NCBI GenBank assembly: GCA_030681195.1
Contig: JAUXXJ010000012.1
Span: forward strand, 186,001-250,000
Direction: 5' to 3'
DNA: 64,000 nucleotides
DNA from: Rhodocyclaceae bacterium
Lineage (GTDB): Bacteria; Pseudomonadota; Gammaproteobacteria; Burkholderiales; Rhodocyclaceae
The translations under genes and the position numbers were made by a program. How positions within the stretch are numbered: position 1 is the stretch's first letter; every line of letters begins with the position of its first letter. The notes below the pieces were generated by a model, which saw only the letters and a program-made list of their open reading frames with translations, had not been told where the DNA came from and did no database searches. This document shows positions 34,561 through 42,650 of the stretch, in pieces.

Positions 34561-35655
34561 ATGACACAACAGATCGGCATTCTCACCTCCGGCGGCGATA
34601 GCCCCGGCCTCAACGCGGCGATTCGCGGCGTCGGCAAGGCCGCGCTGGGCCACCACAAAATGCATGTCGTTGGCTTCCGCGACGGTTTTCGCGGGCTGAT
34701 GGAAAACCGCATCATGGCGCTCGACGGCGGCCAACTGTCGGGCATCCTCACCACTGGCGGCACCATCCTCGGCACCAGTCGCGACAAGCCGCACAAAATG
34801 CCGGTCGGCGGCAAGCTGATGGACATGACCGATGCCATCGCCGCGAACTACCACGACAACCATCTCGACTGCCTCGTCTGCCTCGGTGGCGGCGGCACGC
34901 TCAAGAATGCGCTGCGCCTCAAGAAGCAGGGGCTGAATGTCATCACGCTGCCGAAGACCATCGACAACGATGTCTGGGGCACCGACATCACCTTCGGCTT
35001 CGACACCGCGCTGGGCATCGCCACCGAGGCCATCGACCGCCTGCACAGCACCGCGCACAGCCACCACCGCATCATCGTCGTCGAGATCATGGGCCACCGC
35101 GCCGGCTGGCTGGCGCTCGGCGCCGGCATTGCCGGCGGCGCCGACGTGATCCTGATTCCCGAAATTCCCTACGACGTCAATATCGTCGCCGAGGCGATTC
35201 GCGAGCGTGCGCGCGGCGGCAAGCCCTTCTCCATCGTCGCGGTGGCCGAAGGCGCCCTGTCAGTGCAGGACATCGCTGCCCTGTCCCCGGCCAAGCGCAA
35301 GAAGAAGGAAGACGATACCGAGGCCGACGCCGCCGAGATCGTCTATGCCGGCCGCACCCTCAAGCTGGCCGAACGGCTCGAAAAACTCACCGGCCTCGAA
35401 GCGCGCGTCACCATCCTCGGCCATTTGCAACGCGGCGGCACGCCCTCGGCCGCCGACCGCATCCTCGCCACACGGCTGGGCACCGCCTGCGCCGACCTGA
35501 TTGCCAAGAAGAAATACGGCGTAATGGTTGCAGCCAAGGGCGAAGACACCGTTCCGGTGAAACTCGAAGATGTCGGCAGCAAGGTCAAGACCGTGCCGGC
35601 GGATCATTCGTGGATTTTGTCGGCACGGCGCGTTGGTACTAATTTTGGGGACTGA
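34561..35655 (+). CDS. 6-phosphofructokinase family protein, unusual active site
   Basis: A 364-residue PFK-fold protein. Nucleotide/PPi motif [16 protein letters not shown] at 6-21. The donor-discriminating loop reads GGGGT (109-113) where ATP enzymes have GGDGS/T and PPi enzymes GGDDT, and the next motif is PKTIDND (131-137), with the Lys typical of PPi-dependent enzymes. The catalytic [10 protein letters not shown] segment follows. It probably phosphorylates fructose 6-phosphate reversibly using PPi, or mixed donors; the motif alone does not settle this. AGGAGA precedes the ATG. A fragment closely related to its codons 150-167 recurs at 36650. Confidence 0.88.
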   Translation: MTQQIGILTSGGDSPGLNAAIRGVGKAALGHHKMHVVGFRDGFRGLMENRIMALDGGQLSGILTTGGTILGTSRDKPHKMPVGGKLMDMTDAIAANYHDNHLDCLVCLGGGGTLKNALRLKKQGLNVITLPKTIDNDVWGTDITFGFDTALGIATEAIDRLHSTAHSHHRIIVVEIMGHRAGWLALGAGIAGGADVILIPEIPYDVNIVAEAIRERARGGKPFSIVAVAEGALSVQDIAALSPAKRKKKEDDTEADAAEIVYAGRTLKLAERLEKLTGLEARVTILGHLQRGGTPSAADRILATRLGTACADLIAKKKYGVMVAAKGEDTVPVKLEDVGSKVKTVPADHSWILSARRVGTNFGD

Positions 35656-35663
35656 ACCACGGG

Positions 35664-35763
35664 ATGGAAGCCTTCCTCATCTCCACCGGCATCGTTGCCG
35701 TGATCTTTGCCGTGTTGGGCATTGCCACCCTCATGGGGGCCGGCGCCAGCCTCGGGTTCTGAA
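35664..35763 (+). pseudogene. Probable internally deleted GDT1/TMEM165-type gene
   Basis: A 32-codon frame: MEAFLISTGIVA, then VIFAVLGIATLMGAGASLGF. The first dozen residues match the start of UPF0016/GDT1 manganese or calcium transporters (MEAFLxSTGxVALAEIGDKTQ), and the rest looks like the last membrane helix of that family, so about 150 residues between seem deleted in frame. It could alternatively be a genuine one-helix peptide. It lies nine bases after pfk and its TGA runs into a decayed dispersed repeat. Confidence 0.55.
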
Positions 35764-35785
35764 AAGTCGGTGCCTGCAATACGGC
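35762..35785 (+). repeat. Dispersed 24-mer, decayed copy after the GDT1 remnant
   Basis: AAAAGTCGGTGC then CTGCAATACGGC; the left half is kept and the right half has diverged. It overlaps the preceding TGA stop. Confidence 0.6.
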
Positions 35786-35841
35786 AGTTACAACTTTGCG
35801 CTGAAATACGCTGCGGTGGAACAAACAAGGAGAATCGGATC

Positions 35842-36591
35842 ATGAAAACTTTCGGCTTTGGCGAAACGATCGCCGGCTACGACGTGCCGGTATTGAACGA
35901 GCGTGAAGTGCGGGCGGCGGCCGGCATCCTGTTCCTGTTCGCGTTCATGACATTTTCCAGCGCCTGGTTCGTTGGCAACTTCCGGCCGACCAAGATTTTC
36001 GTGATGGCCTTCCTGATCGATTTCACGATCCGCCTGTTCATCAATCCGCGCTGGTCGCCGAGCATGATCGCGGCGCGTTTCGCCGTGCGCGGACAAGCGC
36101 CCGAATGGGTCGGCGCACCGCAGAAGCGCTTCGCCTGGGCAATCGGCTGGCTGCTGGCAGTCGCCATGCTGTGGCTGATCGTGATCAACAACGTCATCGG
36201 GCCGATCAACATGCTGATCTGCGCCGCCTGCCTGCTCCTGATGTTCTTCGAGAGCGCGTTCGGCATCTGCATCGGCTGCAAGCTTTACAACCTACTGACC
36301 CGCCAACGGGCGCAGCACTGTGCCGGTGGCAGTTGTGAGGTCTTCGTGCCCCACCCGAGCCAGAAAGTCGGCGCTGGCGGGACGGCCATCGTGGCCGCTT
36401 TCCTCGCCCTGATCGGCAGCATCGCCGCGCAGGGTTTCCCCGCCGCCGAGGTGCTGGACACGCAACCGAGCATGCATGCGATGCCCCACGCCACGCCGAC
36501 CGCCTCGGAGGCCGACCGCTGCAAGCCGCCGGCCTTTGCCGTCGCCATGGGCCACGAGGAAAAGTGGAAGCTGCACAATAATTGCAAATGA
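35842..36591 (+). CDS. DUF4395 membrane protein
   Basis: A 249-residue protein with four hydrophobic segments (about 26-45, 50-66, 92-112, 118-140), then the DUF4395 feature ESAFGICIGCKLYNLL with two cysteines (Cys-x-x-Cys) at the membrane edge, and further cysteines in AQHCAGGSCEVF. A fifth hydrophobic stretch (AAFLALIGSIAAQG) directly follows a dispersed-repeat copy encoding QKVGAGGTA, so residues after about 175 form a C-terminal extension. Related proteins often accompany thioredoxin-like genes. AAGGAGAATC precedes the ATG at 35842. Function unknown. Confidence 0.83.
   Translation: MKTFGFGETIAGYDVPVLNEREVRAAAGILFLFAFMTFSSAWFVGNFRPTKIFVMAFLIDFTIRLFINPRWSPSMIAARFAVRGQAPEWVGAPQKRFAWAIGWLLAVAMLWLIVINNVIGPINMLICAACLLLMFFESAFGICIGCKLYNLLTRQRAQHCAGGSCEVFVPHPSQKVGAGGTAIVAAFLALIGSIAAQGFPAAEVLDTQPSMHAMPHATPTASEADRCKPPAFAVAMGHEEKWKLHNNCK
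36363..36386 (+). repeat. Dispersed 24-mer inside the DUF4395 gene
   Basis: GAAAGTCGGCGC then TGGCGGGACGGC, sense, encoding KVGAGGTA at the junction between the core and the C-terminal extension. Confidence 0.92.
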
Positions 36592-36649
36592 GAGATCGCG
36601 CATGGGCCTCGCTCAACAGGTACGGGCACAAAACCTGACCAAGACCTCC

Positions 36650-36715
36650 CGCGCTGGGTATTGCCACCGAGGCGATCGACCGTTTGCATAGCACCGCCCA
36701 CAGCCTCGGTTTCTG
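36650..36715 (+). pseudogene. pfk fragment joined to the end of the GDT1 remnant
   Basis: Bases 36651-36704 encode [18 protein letters not shown], identical in protein to pfk codons 150-167, yet differ at seven bases, all synonymous. The sequence then switches to CAGCCTCGGTTTCTGA, the 3' end of the GDT1 remnant at 35752-35763 (one base different), followed by a perfect dispersed repeat. The join lies at a shared CAGCC. It looks like the relic of a second, diverged pfk-gdt1 segment reduced by deletion. Confidence 0.82.
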
Positions 36716-36739
36716 AAAAGTCGGCGCTGGCGGGACGGC
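36716..36739 (+). repeat. Dispersed 24-mer after the pfk/GDT1 fragment
   Basis: A perfect GGG-type copy overlapping the preceding TGA (TTCTGAAAAGTCGG), the same context as the decayed copy at 35762. Confidence 0.94.
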
Positions 36740-36774
36740 ACATCCGATTTTCGAGTGCCGCGAGCCAACAGTCT

Positions 36775-36794
36775 CCCCTTCTGAGAGGAAGGGG
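36775..36794. terminator. Hairpin at the 3' side of trkH
   Basis: CCCCTTC, loop TGAGAG, GAAGGGG: seven-base perfect arms in an otherwise empty stretch just beyond the trkH stop (36811). The surrounding GGCTGGGGGATGGTGGG resembles common short bacterial palindromic repeats. It could end trkH transcription, but there is no U-run. Confidence 0.45.
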
Positions 36795-36810
36795 CTGGGG
36801 GATGGTGGGA

Positions 36811-38268
36811 CTACTTTCTCCAGAACGCCGGCGTTAGCACGACCAGCAGCGTAAAGATTTCGAGTCGGCCGAGAATCATCGCGAACGAGCACACCCAGGT
36901 CTGAAAATCATTGAGCCCGGCGAAATTGCCTGCCGGCCCGACGCTACCCAGCCCCGGGCCGGTGTTGTTGAGTGTTGCGACAATCGCCGAAAAGGCGGTG
37001 ACGAGTTCCATGCCCGAGGCCAAGAGGATCAGTGTCAGGCTGACGATGCTGACCATGTACATGAAACTGAAAGCCAGCACGGCGCGCAGCACGTGATCGC
37101 CCACCGTTTGCTCGCCCAGGCGAATCGGCGACACGGCGCGCGGGTGCATGGCAAACAGGATTTCGCGGAACACCATTTTGTAGAGCAGGATGGCGCGCAT
37201 CATCTTGATGCCACCGCCGGTCGATCCCGAACAGGCGGCAAAGCTGCCGAGAAAGAGGATCCAAACCTGGGCAAACATCGGCCACTGGCCGTAGTCCATG
37301 GTCGCCAGGCCGAGCGAGGTGGCAAGCGACACCGCGTGAAAAGCGACATGGCGCAGCGCCAGGCCCGTATCGCTATAAGCATCCAGGATCAGCAGATAGG
37401 CAGTCACGCCGACAATGCTGACGATCAGGACGCCGTAAAAGTAGGGCAACTCGGGATCACGCCGGTAGGGCAAAACGCTACGGTTGCGCAGGGCGAGAAA
37501 GTGGGTGGCGTAATTGAGCCCGGCAAGCAGGGCGAAGACCATCGTGACCATCTCGATCGGCAGGCTATTGAAATGCCCCAGGCTCGCGTCGTGGCTGGAA
37601 AATCCGCCCAGGCCCATGATCGTAAAACCGTGAATGACCGCTTCCCAGCCATCCATTCCCACCGCCCACAGCGACAACATGCAGGCCACGGTGAGCACCA
37701 GATAGACCGTCCATAGTCCCTTGGCGGTTTCGGCAATGCGCGGGGTGAGGCTGGTTTCCTTCATCGGCCCCGGCGTTTCTGCCTTGAACATCTGCCGGCC
37801 GCCGATGCCGAGCAGCGGCAGCACCGCTACCACCAGCACGATCACGCCCATGCCGCCGATCCAGTGCAGGAAGGTGCGCCACAGGTTGATCGAGATCGGC
37901 AGGGCATCGAGTCCGACCAGCACCGTCGAGCCGGTCGTGGTGAGGCCCGAGACGGACTCGAAATAGGCGTCGGTGAGCGATAGTTCCGGCAATTGCAGGT
38001 AAAGCGGCAAGGCGCCGAAGATCGGCGTGATCAACCAGGTTAGCGAGACAAGCAGAAAACCATCACGGACGCGAAGCTCGACCTTCTGCTTGGGTCGCGT
38101 CACCAGCCACAGGATGCCTCCGCACAGCAGAGTGATGCCAAGCGCCTCGTCATAGGCAGGCAGCGCGCCATCGTCGAAATGCCACGACACAAACAGCGGC
38201 AGCAGCATGGTCAGGCCAAAAATACACAGAACGGCACCCAGCGCGTGAAAGACGGGGAAAAAACGCAT
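36811..38268 (-). CDS. trkH: Trk-type potassium uptake channel subunit (first copy)
   Basis: A 485-residue inner-membrane protein with the four pore loops of the TrkH/KtrB family: SGLTTTGSTVLVG near 103, IMGLGGFSSHD near 220, CSGSTGGGIKMMR near 322 and LNNTGPGLG near 440. Together they form the potassium filter; a cytoplasmic RCK protein (TrkA) gates the channel. The gene is directly downstream (three bases) of the KdpE-like regulator gene and probably under its control. A paralogue of the same length lies at 44392, and the single trkA gene is beside that one. Confidence 0.94.
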   Translation of the reverse strand: MRFFPVFHALGAVLCIFGLTMLLPLFVSWHFDDGALPAYDEALGITLLCGGILWLVTRPKQKVELRVRDGFLLVSLTWLITPIFGALPLYLQLPELSLTDAYFESVSGLTTTGSTVLVGLDALPISINLWRTFLHWIGGMGVIVLVVAVLPLLGIGGRQMFKAETPGPMKETSLTPRIAETAKGLWTVYLVLTVACMLSLWAVGMDGWEAVIHGFTIMGLGGFSSHDASLGHFNSLPIEMVTMVFALLAGLNYATHFLALRNRSVLPYRRDPELPYFYGVLIVSIVGVTAYLLILDAYSDTGLALRHVAFHAVSLATSLGLATMDYGQWPMFAQVWILFLGSFAACSGSTGGGIKMMRAILLYKMVFREILFAMHPRAVSPIRLGEQTVGDHVLRAVLAFSFMYMVSIVSLTLILLASGMELVTAFSAIVATLNNTGPGLGSVGPAGNFAGLNDFQTWVCSFAMILGRLEIFTLLVVLTPAFWRK

Positions 38269-38271
38269 GGA

Positions 38272-38955
38272 CTATGGCTGGAAGCGGTAACCCACCCCGA
38301 TTTCGGTCAGCAGGTGGCGCGGCTGGATCGGGTTCTGCTCGATCTTCTGGCGCAGGCGCCGCACATAGATGCGCAGATAGTGTTCCTGCCCGACATGGCC
38401 GGGGCCCCACACTTCATTCATCAGGGTGCGCTGCGTCATGACCTTGCCGGCATTGGACACAAACGTCGCGAGCAGGCGAAATTCGAGTTGCGTCAGTTTG
38501 ATCTCGGTGTCGCCGCGACGCACGCTGTGATGGGCGAGATCGACTTCGATGTCGGCGAACTGGAACAGCGGCGAGGCCGTCGCGTCGCTCCCATGACGCC
38601 GCAGCAAAACGCGCATGCGCGCCAGCAGTTCACCGAGGCCGAAGGGTTTGGTCAGGTAGTCGTCGGCGCCGGCATCGAGGGCCTCGACTTTATCCCGTTC
38701 TGTTGTGCGCGCAGACAGGATGAGGATCGGCAGCGCACTCCAGTGCCGCAGCTCGCGAATCAGGTCGACACCATTCATGTCGGGCAGGCCGAGGTCGAGG
38801 ATGAGAAGCTGGGTTTCCTCGGCGGCGATGGCCGCGAGTCCTTGCTGTCCTGTGCCGGCCTCGATGGCGGTACACCCCGCCTTGGCCACGGCATCGCGCA
38901 CGAAGCGGCGGATCTGCAGGTCGTCCTCGACGATCACCACGCGCGGGGCATTCAT
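38272..38955 (-). CDS. KdpE-like response regulator
   Basis: A 227-residue OmpR-class regulator: receiver domain (1-120) with phospho-acceptor Asp in LLILDLGLPDMNG near 55 and the conserved Lys in DYLTKPFGLGEL near 105, then a winged helix DNA-binding domain (130-225; KLTQLEFRLLATFVSNAGKV and HYLRIYVRRLRQKIE). It aligns best with KdpE, the regulator of the high-affinity Kdp potassium pump. Its start overlaps the sensor kinase stop by four bases. No kdpABC genes are in the window; trkH follows instead. Confidence 0.9.
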   Translation of the reverse strand: MNAPRVVIVEDDLQIRRFVRDAVAKAGCTAIEAGTGQQGLAAIAAEETQLLILDLGLPDMNGVDLIRELRHWSALPILILSARTTERDKVEALDAGADDYLTKPFGLGELLARMRVLLRRHGSDATASPLFQFADIEVDLAHHSVRRGDTEIKLTQLEFRLLATFVSNAGKVMTQRTLMNEVWGPGHVGQEHYLRIYVRRLRQKIEQNPIQPRHLLTEIGVGYRFQP

Positions 38956-40418
38956 GCCGGCTCTCCTTCCATCTCGGGTGGCGTGCCGAGCGGCAGACCG
39001 AAGCGTACGCAGGCACCGCCCGGGTGGTTTTCTGCGGTGATGTGGCCGCCGTGGGCCAGCACAATGGTGCGGCAGACGGCCAGCCCGATGCCTGTGCCCG
39101 GTGCGAGCGTGCCTTCGCCGCGCACAAAAGGATCGAACAGGCCCGTGGGGTCATCCAGCGGAAAGCCGCCCCCCTCGTTGCAGACAGCGATCTGCAGCGT
39201 TTCACCCGCAGCATGGGCGGAGAGGCGAATCCCGGCACCGGGGATGGAATGCTTTACCGCGTTTTCAAGCAGGTTGCACAGCACGCGCTCGATCAGCACG
39301 GCATCGATCAGCACCAGCGGCAGATCGCCCGGCAGATCGACCGTCACCGGCCGGCCGGCGAGCAGATCGGCCAGCAAGCGCAGGCTCGACCCAACCACCT
39401 CGTCGATCGGCTGCCATTGCCGATCCAGTTGCACGCGGCCGGATTGCAGACGCGCCATGTCGAGCAGGTTGGTGACCATGCGGTGCATGGCTTGCGCCTG
39501 ATCGCGAATGATGCCTGCCGTCTCGCCAGCGCCGACTTTTTGCACGGCCAGGTCGGCATGCAGGCTGTCGGCCAGGCCGATCAGGCTGGTCAGCGGCGTG
39601 CGCAGGTCGTGAGAGAGCGATGCCAGGATGGTTGTCCGCAACTTTTCGGCAGCGACCTCGAGCTCGCTGCGCTGGGCGACCTCGGCATAGTGCAGGCGTT
39701 CGACGGCGATGCCGGCGAGCGAGGCGACGGCATCCAGCAAGGGCCTGGCCGTGTCGACATACACCGCCACCAGCACGCCGCGCACGCGTGTTGCCCCACG
39801 AAAGGGAATGAACCAATGCGCCTCACTGGCCAGCACAGCACCTTGCTGATAGGCCGCCATGGCGCGCTCCTGATCGCGCGGGGACAGCTCGAGACGGCCA
39901 TAGGTCGCGAAGCGCTCGGCGCCACCAAGGCCGGCGTCGATGAGCACGGCGGCCGCCAGTCGGCGTTCGGAAAGGAAAGTCGCCAACCGATCGACGGCCT
40001 GGTCTACCGTCAATACGGCGCCAAGATCGCGCGCCAGTTCGTAAAGCTGGCGCATCTCGCGCTCGCTGGCCTGTGCTGCCTCCTTGCGTTCAGCCAGTTG
40101 GGCGGTCAGGTGCGAGGTAATCAGCCCGACCGCCAGCATCACGGCAAAGACAACGAGATACTGGGCATCGGCGACAGTCAACGAGAAGGTCGGGGGCACG
40201 AACAGCACGTCGAACAGCGCCACGCTGGCAAACGCCGTTGCCACGGCCGGGGTGCGGCCCAGCTTGAGCGCCACCAGAAACACCAGCAGCAGAAACAGCA
40301 TGGCCGTATTCGCCGGTTCGAACCAGTCGCGCATCGGCAATGCCAGGAGGGCCATGGCAATGCACAGCAGCAGGGCGCTCAGGGTGCGGGTGAGGGTACG
40401 GCTAAGAGTGACGGGCAT
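38952..40418 (-). CDS. KdpD-like sensor kinase without the N-terminal KdpD domain
   Basis: A 488-residue kinase. Four closely spaced helices (about 10-105, DUF4118 type), a GAF-like domain (about 125-235), HisKA with SHDLRTPLTSLIGLADSL near 262, and HATPase with NLLENAVKHS, FDPFVRG and GTGIGLAVCRTI. E. coli KdpD is about 894 residues and begins with a KdpD domain plus a universal-stress-like domain, both missing here. A stand-alone universal stress protein gene lies 1.3 kb upstream. A dispersed repeat encodes QKVGAGETA just after the phosphorylated His helix, with no length change against recalled E. coli KdpD. ATG 40418 has GGA six bases upstream; TTG 40436 is an alternative. Confidence 0.87.
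   Translation of the reverse strand: MPVTLSRTLTRTLSALLLCIAMALLALPMRDWFEPANTAMLFLLLVFLVALKLGRTPAVATAFASVALFDVLFVPPTFSLTVADAQYLVVFAVMLAVGLITSHLTAQLAERKEAAQASEREMRQLYELARDLGAVLTVDQAVDRLATFLSERRLAAAVLIDAGLGGAERFATYGRLELSPRDQERAMAAYQQGAVLASEAHWFIPFRGATRVRGVLVAVYVDTARPLLDAVASLAGIAVERLHYAEVAQRSELEVAAEKLRTTILASLSHDLRTPLTSLIGLADSLHADLAVQKVGAGETAGIIRDQAQAMHRMVTNLLDMARLQSGRVQLDRQWQPIDEVVGSSLRLLADLLAGRPVTVDLPGDLPLVLIDAVLIERVLCNLLENAVKHSIPGAGIRLSAHAAGETLQIAVCNEGGGFPLDDPTGLFDPFVRGEGTLAPGTGIGLAVCRTIVLAHGGHITAENHPGGACVRFGLPLGTPPEMEGEPA
39517..39540 (-). repeat. Dispersed 24-mer inside the KdpD-like kinase gene
   Basis: A perfect GAG-type sense copy encoding KVGAGETA in the loop of the dimerisation hairpin. 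Confidence 0.94.
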
Positions 40419-40481
40419 GACCATTCCGCTTGTCAAGAATGGCAGCAGTGTCCTACAGCCGGTATAAAAACGGTGTAAACG

Positions 40482-41759
40482 TCAGGCCTGGCGGCAATGG
40501 GACTCGCGCACGAAGGGCAGCAGGATGAGCGCAATCGCCACCGCCGCGAACATCAGGCCAAAGCCGCTTTGCCAGGTCGCCGCATCGTAGAGTCGCGCGC
40601 CGCTGTCCATGCTGCCCTGCCAGCCGCGGTCGAGCATCCAGCCGACGCCCGGCTGGAGGAACACGCCGCCGAGCAGCGGGCCCATATTGACCACGCCCGA
40701 TGCCGTGCCCATCAGGCGCAGCGGCAGTGACTCCTTCGCCCAGGCGAAGCCGATGATGATGTTGCCGGAGGCAAAGCCGGTGATCGCCAGTAGCACGACC
40801 ATCAGCCATAAGGGTGGTTCGAGGTAAATCACGCCGGCCCAGCCGAGCAGGGCGACGATGCCGCTGGCGATGTACAACGGCTTGCGCCGCCCGAGCCGTT
40901 GCGACCAGTTACCCAGCAGGGGACCGCCGAGCGCCCAGGCGACCAGCAGCACCGAGGTGACGGCCGCCGCCGCTTTCGGTTCGAGGCCATGCACCTGCTT
41001 GAGCCAGGGCACGCCCCACAGGCCGGCAAAGGTCAGCACCGCGCCGGAAAAACCGATCGGCGCCAGCATCAGCAGCCAGACATTGCGATAGGACAAGGTA
41101 TCCACCAGCCCGGCAAGGATGGAACCATGGTGCGCCTGATGGCCGCCTTGATGGTGACTCGCATAGCCACGCTCGGCCGGATCGTCGCGCACCAGCCACC
41201 ACGCCAGCACGCACAGCAGCGCAGCAAACACGCCGGCGCTGGCCATCACGTCGCGCCAGCCGAAGTTCTCGACCAGCAGGCGCAAGGGCACGCCGGCCAT
41301 GACGCCGCCGATGACGCCGAAGAACAGCGCCATGCCCGAGGCGAGCGCATATTTCTGTGGCGGAAACCAGTGGCTGGCCAGCTTGAGGGTGGACACGAAG
41401 GCGACCGCCACCGAGGCGCCGACCAGCAGGCGGCCGACACCGGCCCAGCCGAAATCCGGTGCAAACGCAAACAGCAGGCTGCCCAGTGCCGCCACGCCCG
41501 CACCAGCGGCGAGCACGCGTCGCGGCCCCCAGCGGTCGGCCATCACACCGGTGGGAATCTGCATCGCCACGTAGGCGTAGAAGTAGAAGGCGGAAAGATT
41601 GCCAAGCGCCGCGCCGCCGATGGCGAACTCGGCCATCAACTGATCGGTCATCACCGCCGGGGCGACACGCTGGTAGAAGGCAAAGAGGTAAAGCAAGGCG
41701 CCTACGCCCCAGACCAGCCAAACCAGGCGCAGGGGCGGATACGGGGCGTGGTTGTGCAA
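40482..41759 (-). CDS. Major facilitator superfamily transporter
   Basis: A 425-residue protein with about 12 hydrophobic helices and MFS motif A MADRWGPRRVLAAG near residue 75, with a His-rich central loop (SHHQGGHQAHHGS near 205) between the halves. The substrate is not deducible; general similarity is to organic-acid and sugar-phosphate carriers. It lies between the KdpD-like kinase and the universal stress gene on the same strand, with no gap to the latter, so it may belong to the same transcription unit. Confidence 0.87.
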   Translation of the reverse strand: MHNHAPYPPLRLVWLVWGVGALLYLFAFYQRVAPAVMTDQLMAEFAIGGAALGNLSAFYFYAYVAMQIPTGVMADRWGPRRVLAAGAGVAALGSLLFAFAPDFGWAGVGRLLVGASVAVAFVSTLKLASHWFPPQKYALASGMALFFGVIGGVMAGVPLRLLVENFGWRDVMASAGVFAALLCVLAWWLVRDDPAERGYASHHQGGHQAHHGSILAGLVDTLSYRNVWLLMLAPIGFSGAVLTFAGLWGVPWLKQVHGLEPKAAAAVTSVLLVAWALGGPLLGNWSQRLGRRKPLYIASGIVALLGWAGVIYLEPPLWLMVVLLAITGFASGNIIIGFAWAKESLPLRLMGTASGVVNMGPLLGGVFLQPGVGWMLDRGWQGSMDSGARLYDAATWQSGFGLMFAAVAIALILLPFVRESHCRQA

Positions 41760-42650
41760 CTATCGTGCGCCGCAGATCACCAGCACATCCCCTTGCGACT
41801 CGGCCAAGACATGCTTGGTGACACTGCCCAGCAGCAATTCCTCGGTGACATGGGTGCCCTGTTTACCCATCACGATCAGATCGCAATCGAGTTCCTGTTC
41901 CTGCGCGATGATCTGTTGCGAGGGATCGCCATGCACCACCACCGGGGTGTAGTCGCTGCTATCGAGTGCGGTCTGCTCGGCCAGCAGGCGCATGTGGCGC
42001 AAGGCTTCGGCGCGCGCCGTGTCACGATAGCGCTGAATAACGCTTTCCTCGACGCCGGCATAGGTCAGCTTGCCTTCGAAGGGCGCCTCAAAGGTGTGCA
42101 GCAGGACGATATCGGCGGCGGGCGCGAGTTGGCGCGCAAAGCGAATCGCCTGCGCCGAGACGGGCGAGAAATCGACCGGCAGCAGCAAGCGACGATAGGG
42201 TTCATGCGGCGCCTGCTTGACCACCAGCACCGGATGTCGCGTCGTTTTGCGTAACAGGCGCGAGGCCATCGAACCGAGCGCCAGATGACGCAGGAAATTG
42301 CCGCCATGCGCACCCAGCACCAGCAGGTCGGCATCCATGGCATCGGCGCGCTCGATGATCGTGGCCAGCGGTGCGCCAAGGGCAATCAGCGCATCGGCGG
42401 TCACGTCGCGGGCGGCGGTGTGCAATTGTTGGGAGAGCGTTTCGCGCGCCTGATCTTCGAGCTTGCGCTTGACGCCATCGAGGTTATCCCCGAGCCATTC
42501 GCGCATGCTGTCCATCGTATCCAGTTCGAGGGCGTGGAGCACGCTGTAACGCGCGCCGGTAGCAGTGGCGACAAGAAAGCCACGCTCGACGGCATGGCGC
42601 GCGGGCGCGGAAAGATCCGTGGCGGCAAGAATGCGGGCGATCGGTTTCAT
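41760..42650 (-). CDS. Tandem-domain universal stress protein
   Basis: A 296-residue protein of two UspA folds. The first (about 1-145) opens RILAATDLSAPARHAVERG and carries GAHGGNFLRHLALGSMASRLLRKT. The second (about 150-296) opens RRLLLPVDFSPVSAQAIRFA and ends with the ATP-binding pattern MGKQGTHVTEELLLGSVTKHVL. Such proteins bind ATP or act as stress sensors, sometimes on ion transporters. It overlaps the Kef-type antiporter start region by four bases, so the two are coupled and a role in gating that antiporter is a fair guess. Confidence 0.9.
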   Translation of the reverse strand: MKPIARILAATDLSAPARHAVERGFLVATATGARYSVLHALELDTMDSMREWLGDNLDGVKRKLEDQARETLSQQLHTAARDVTADALIALGAPLATIIERADAMDADLLVLGAHGGNFLRHLALGSMASRLLRKTTRHPVLVVKQAPHEPYRRLLLPVDFSPVSAQAIRFARQLAPAADIVLLHTFEAPFEGKLTYAGVEESVIQRYRDTARAEALRHMRLLAEQTALDSSDYTPVVVHGDPSQQIIAQEQELDCDLIVMGKQGTHVTEELLLGSVTKHVLAESQGDVLVICGAR

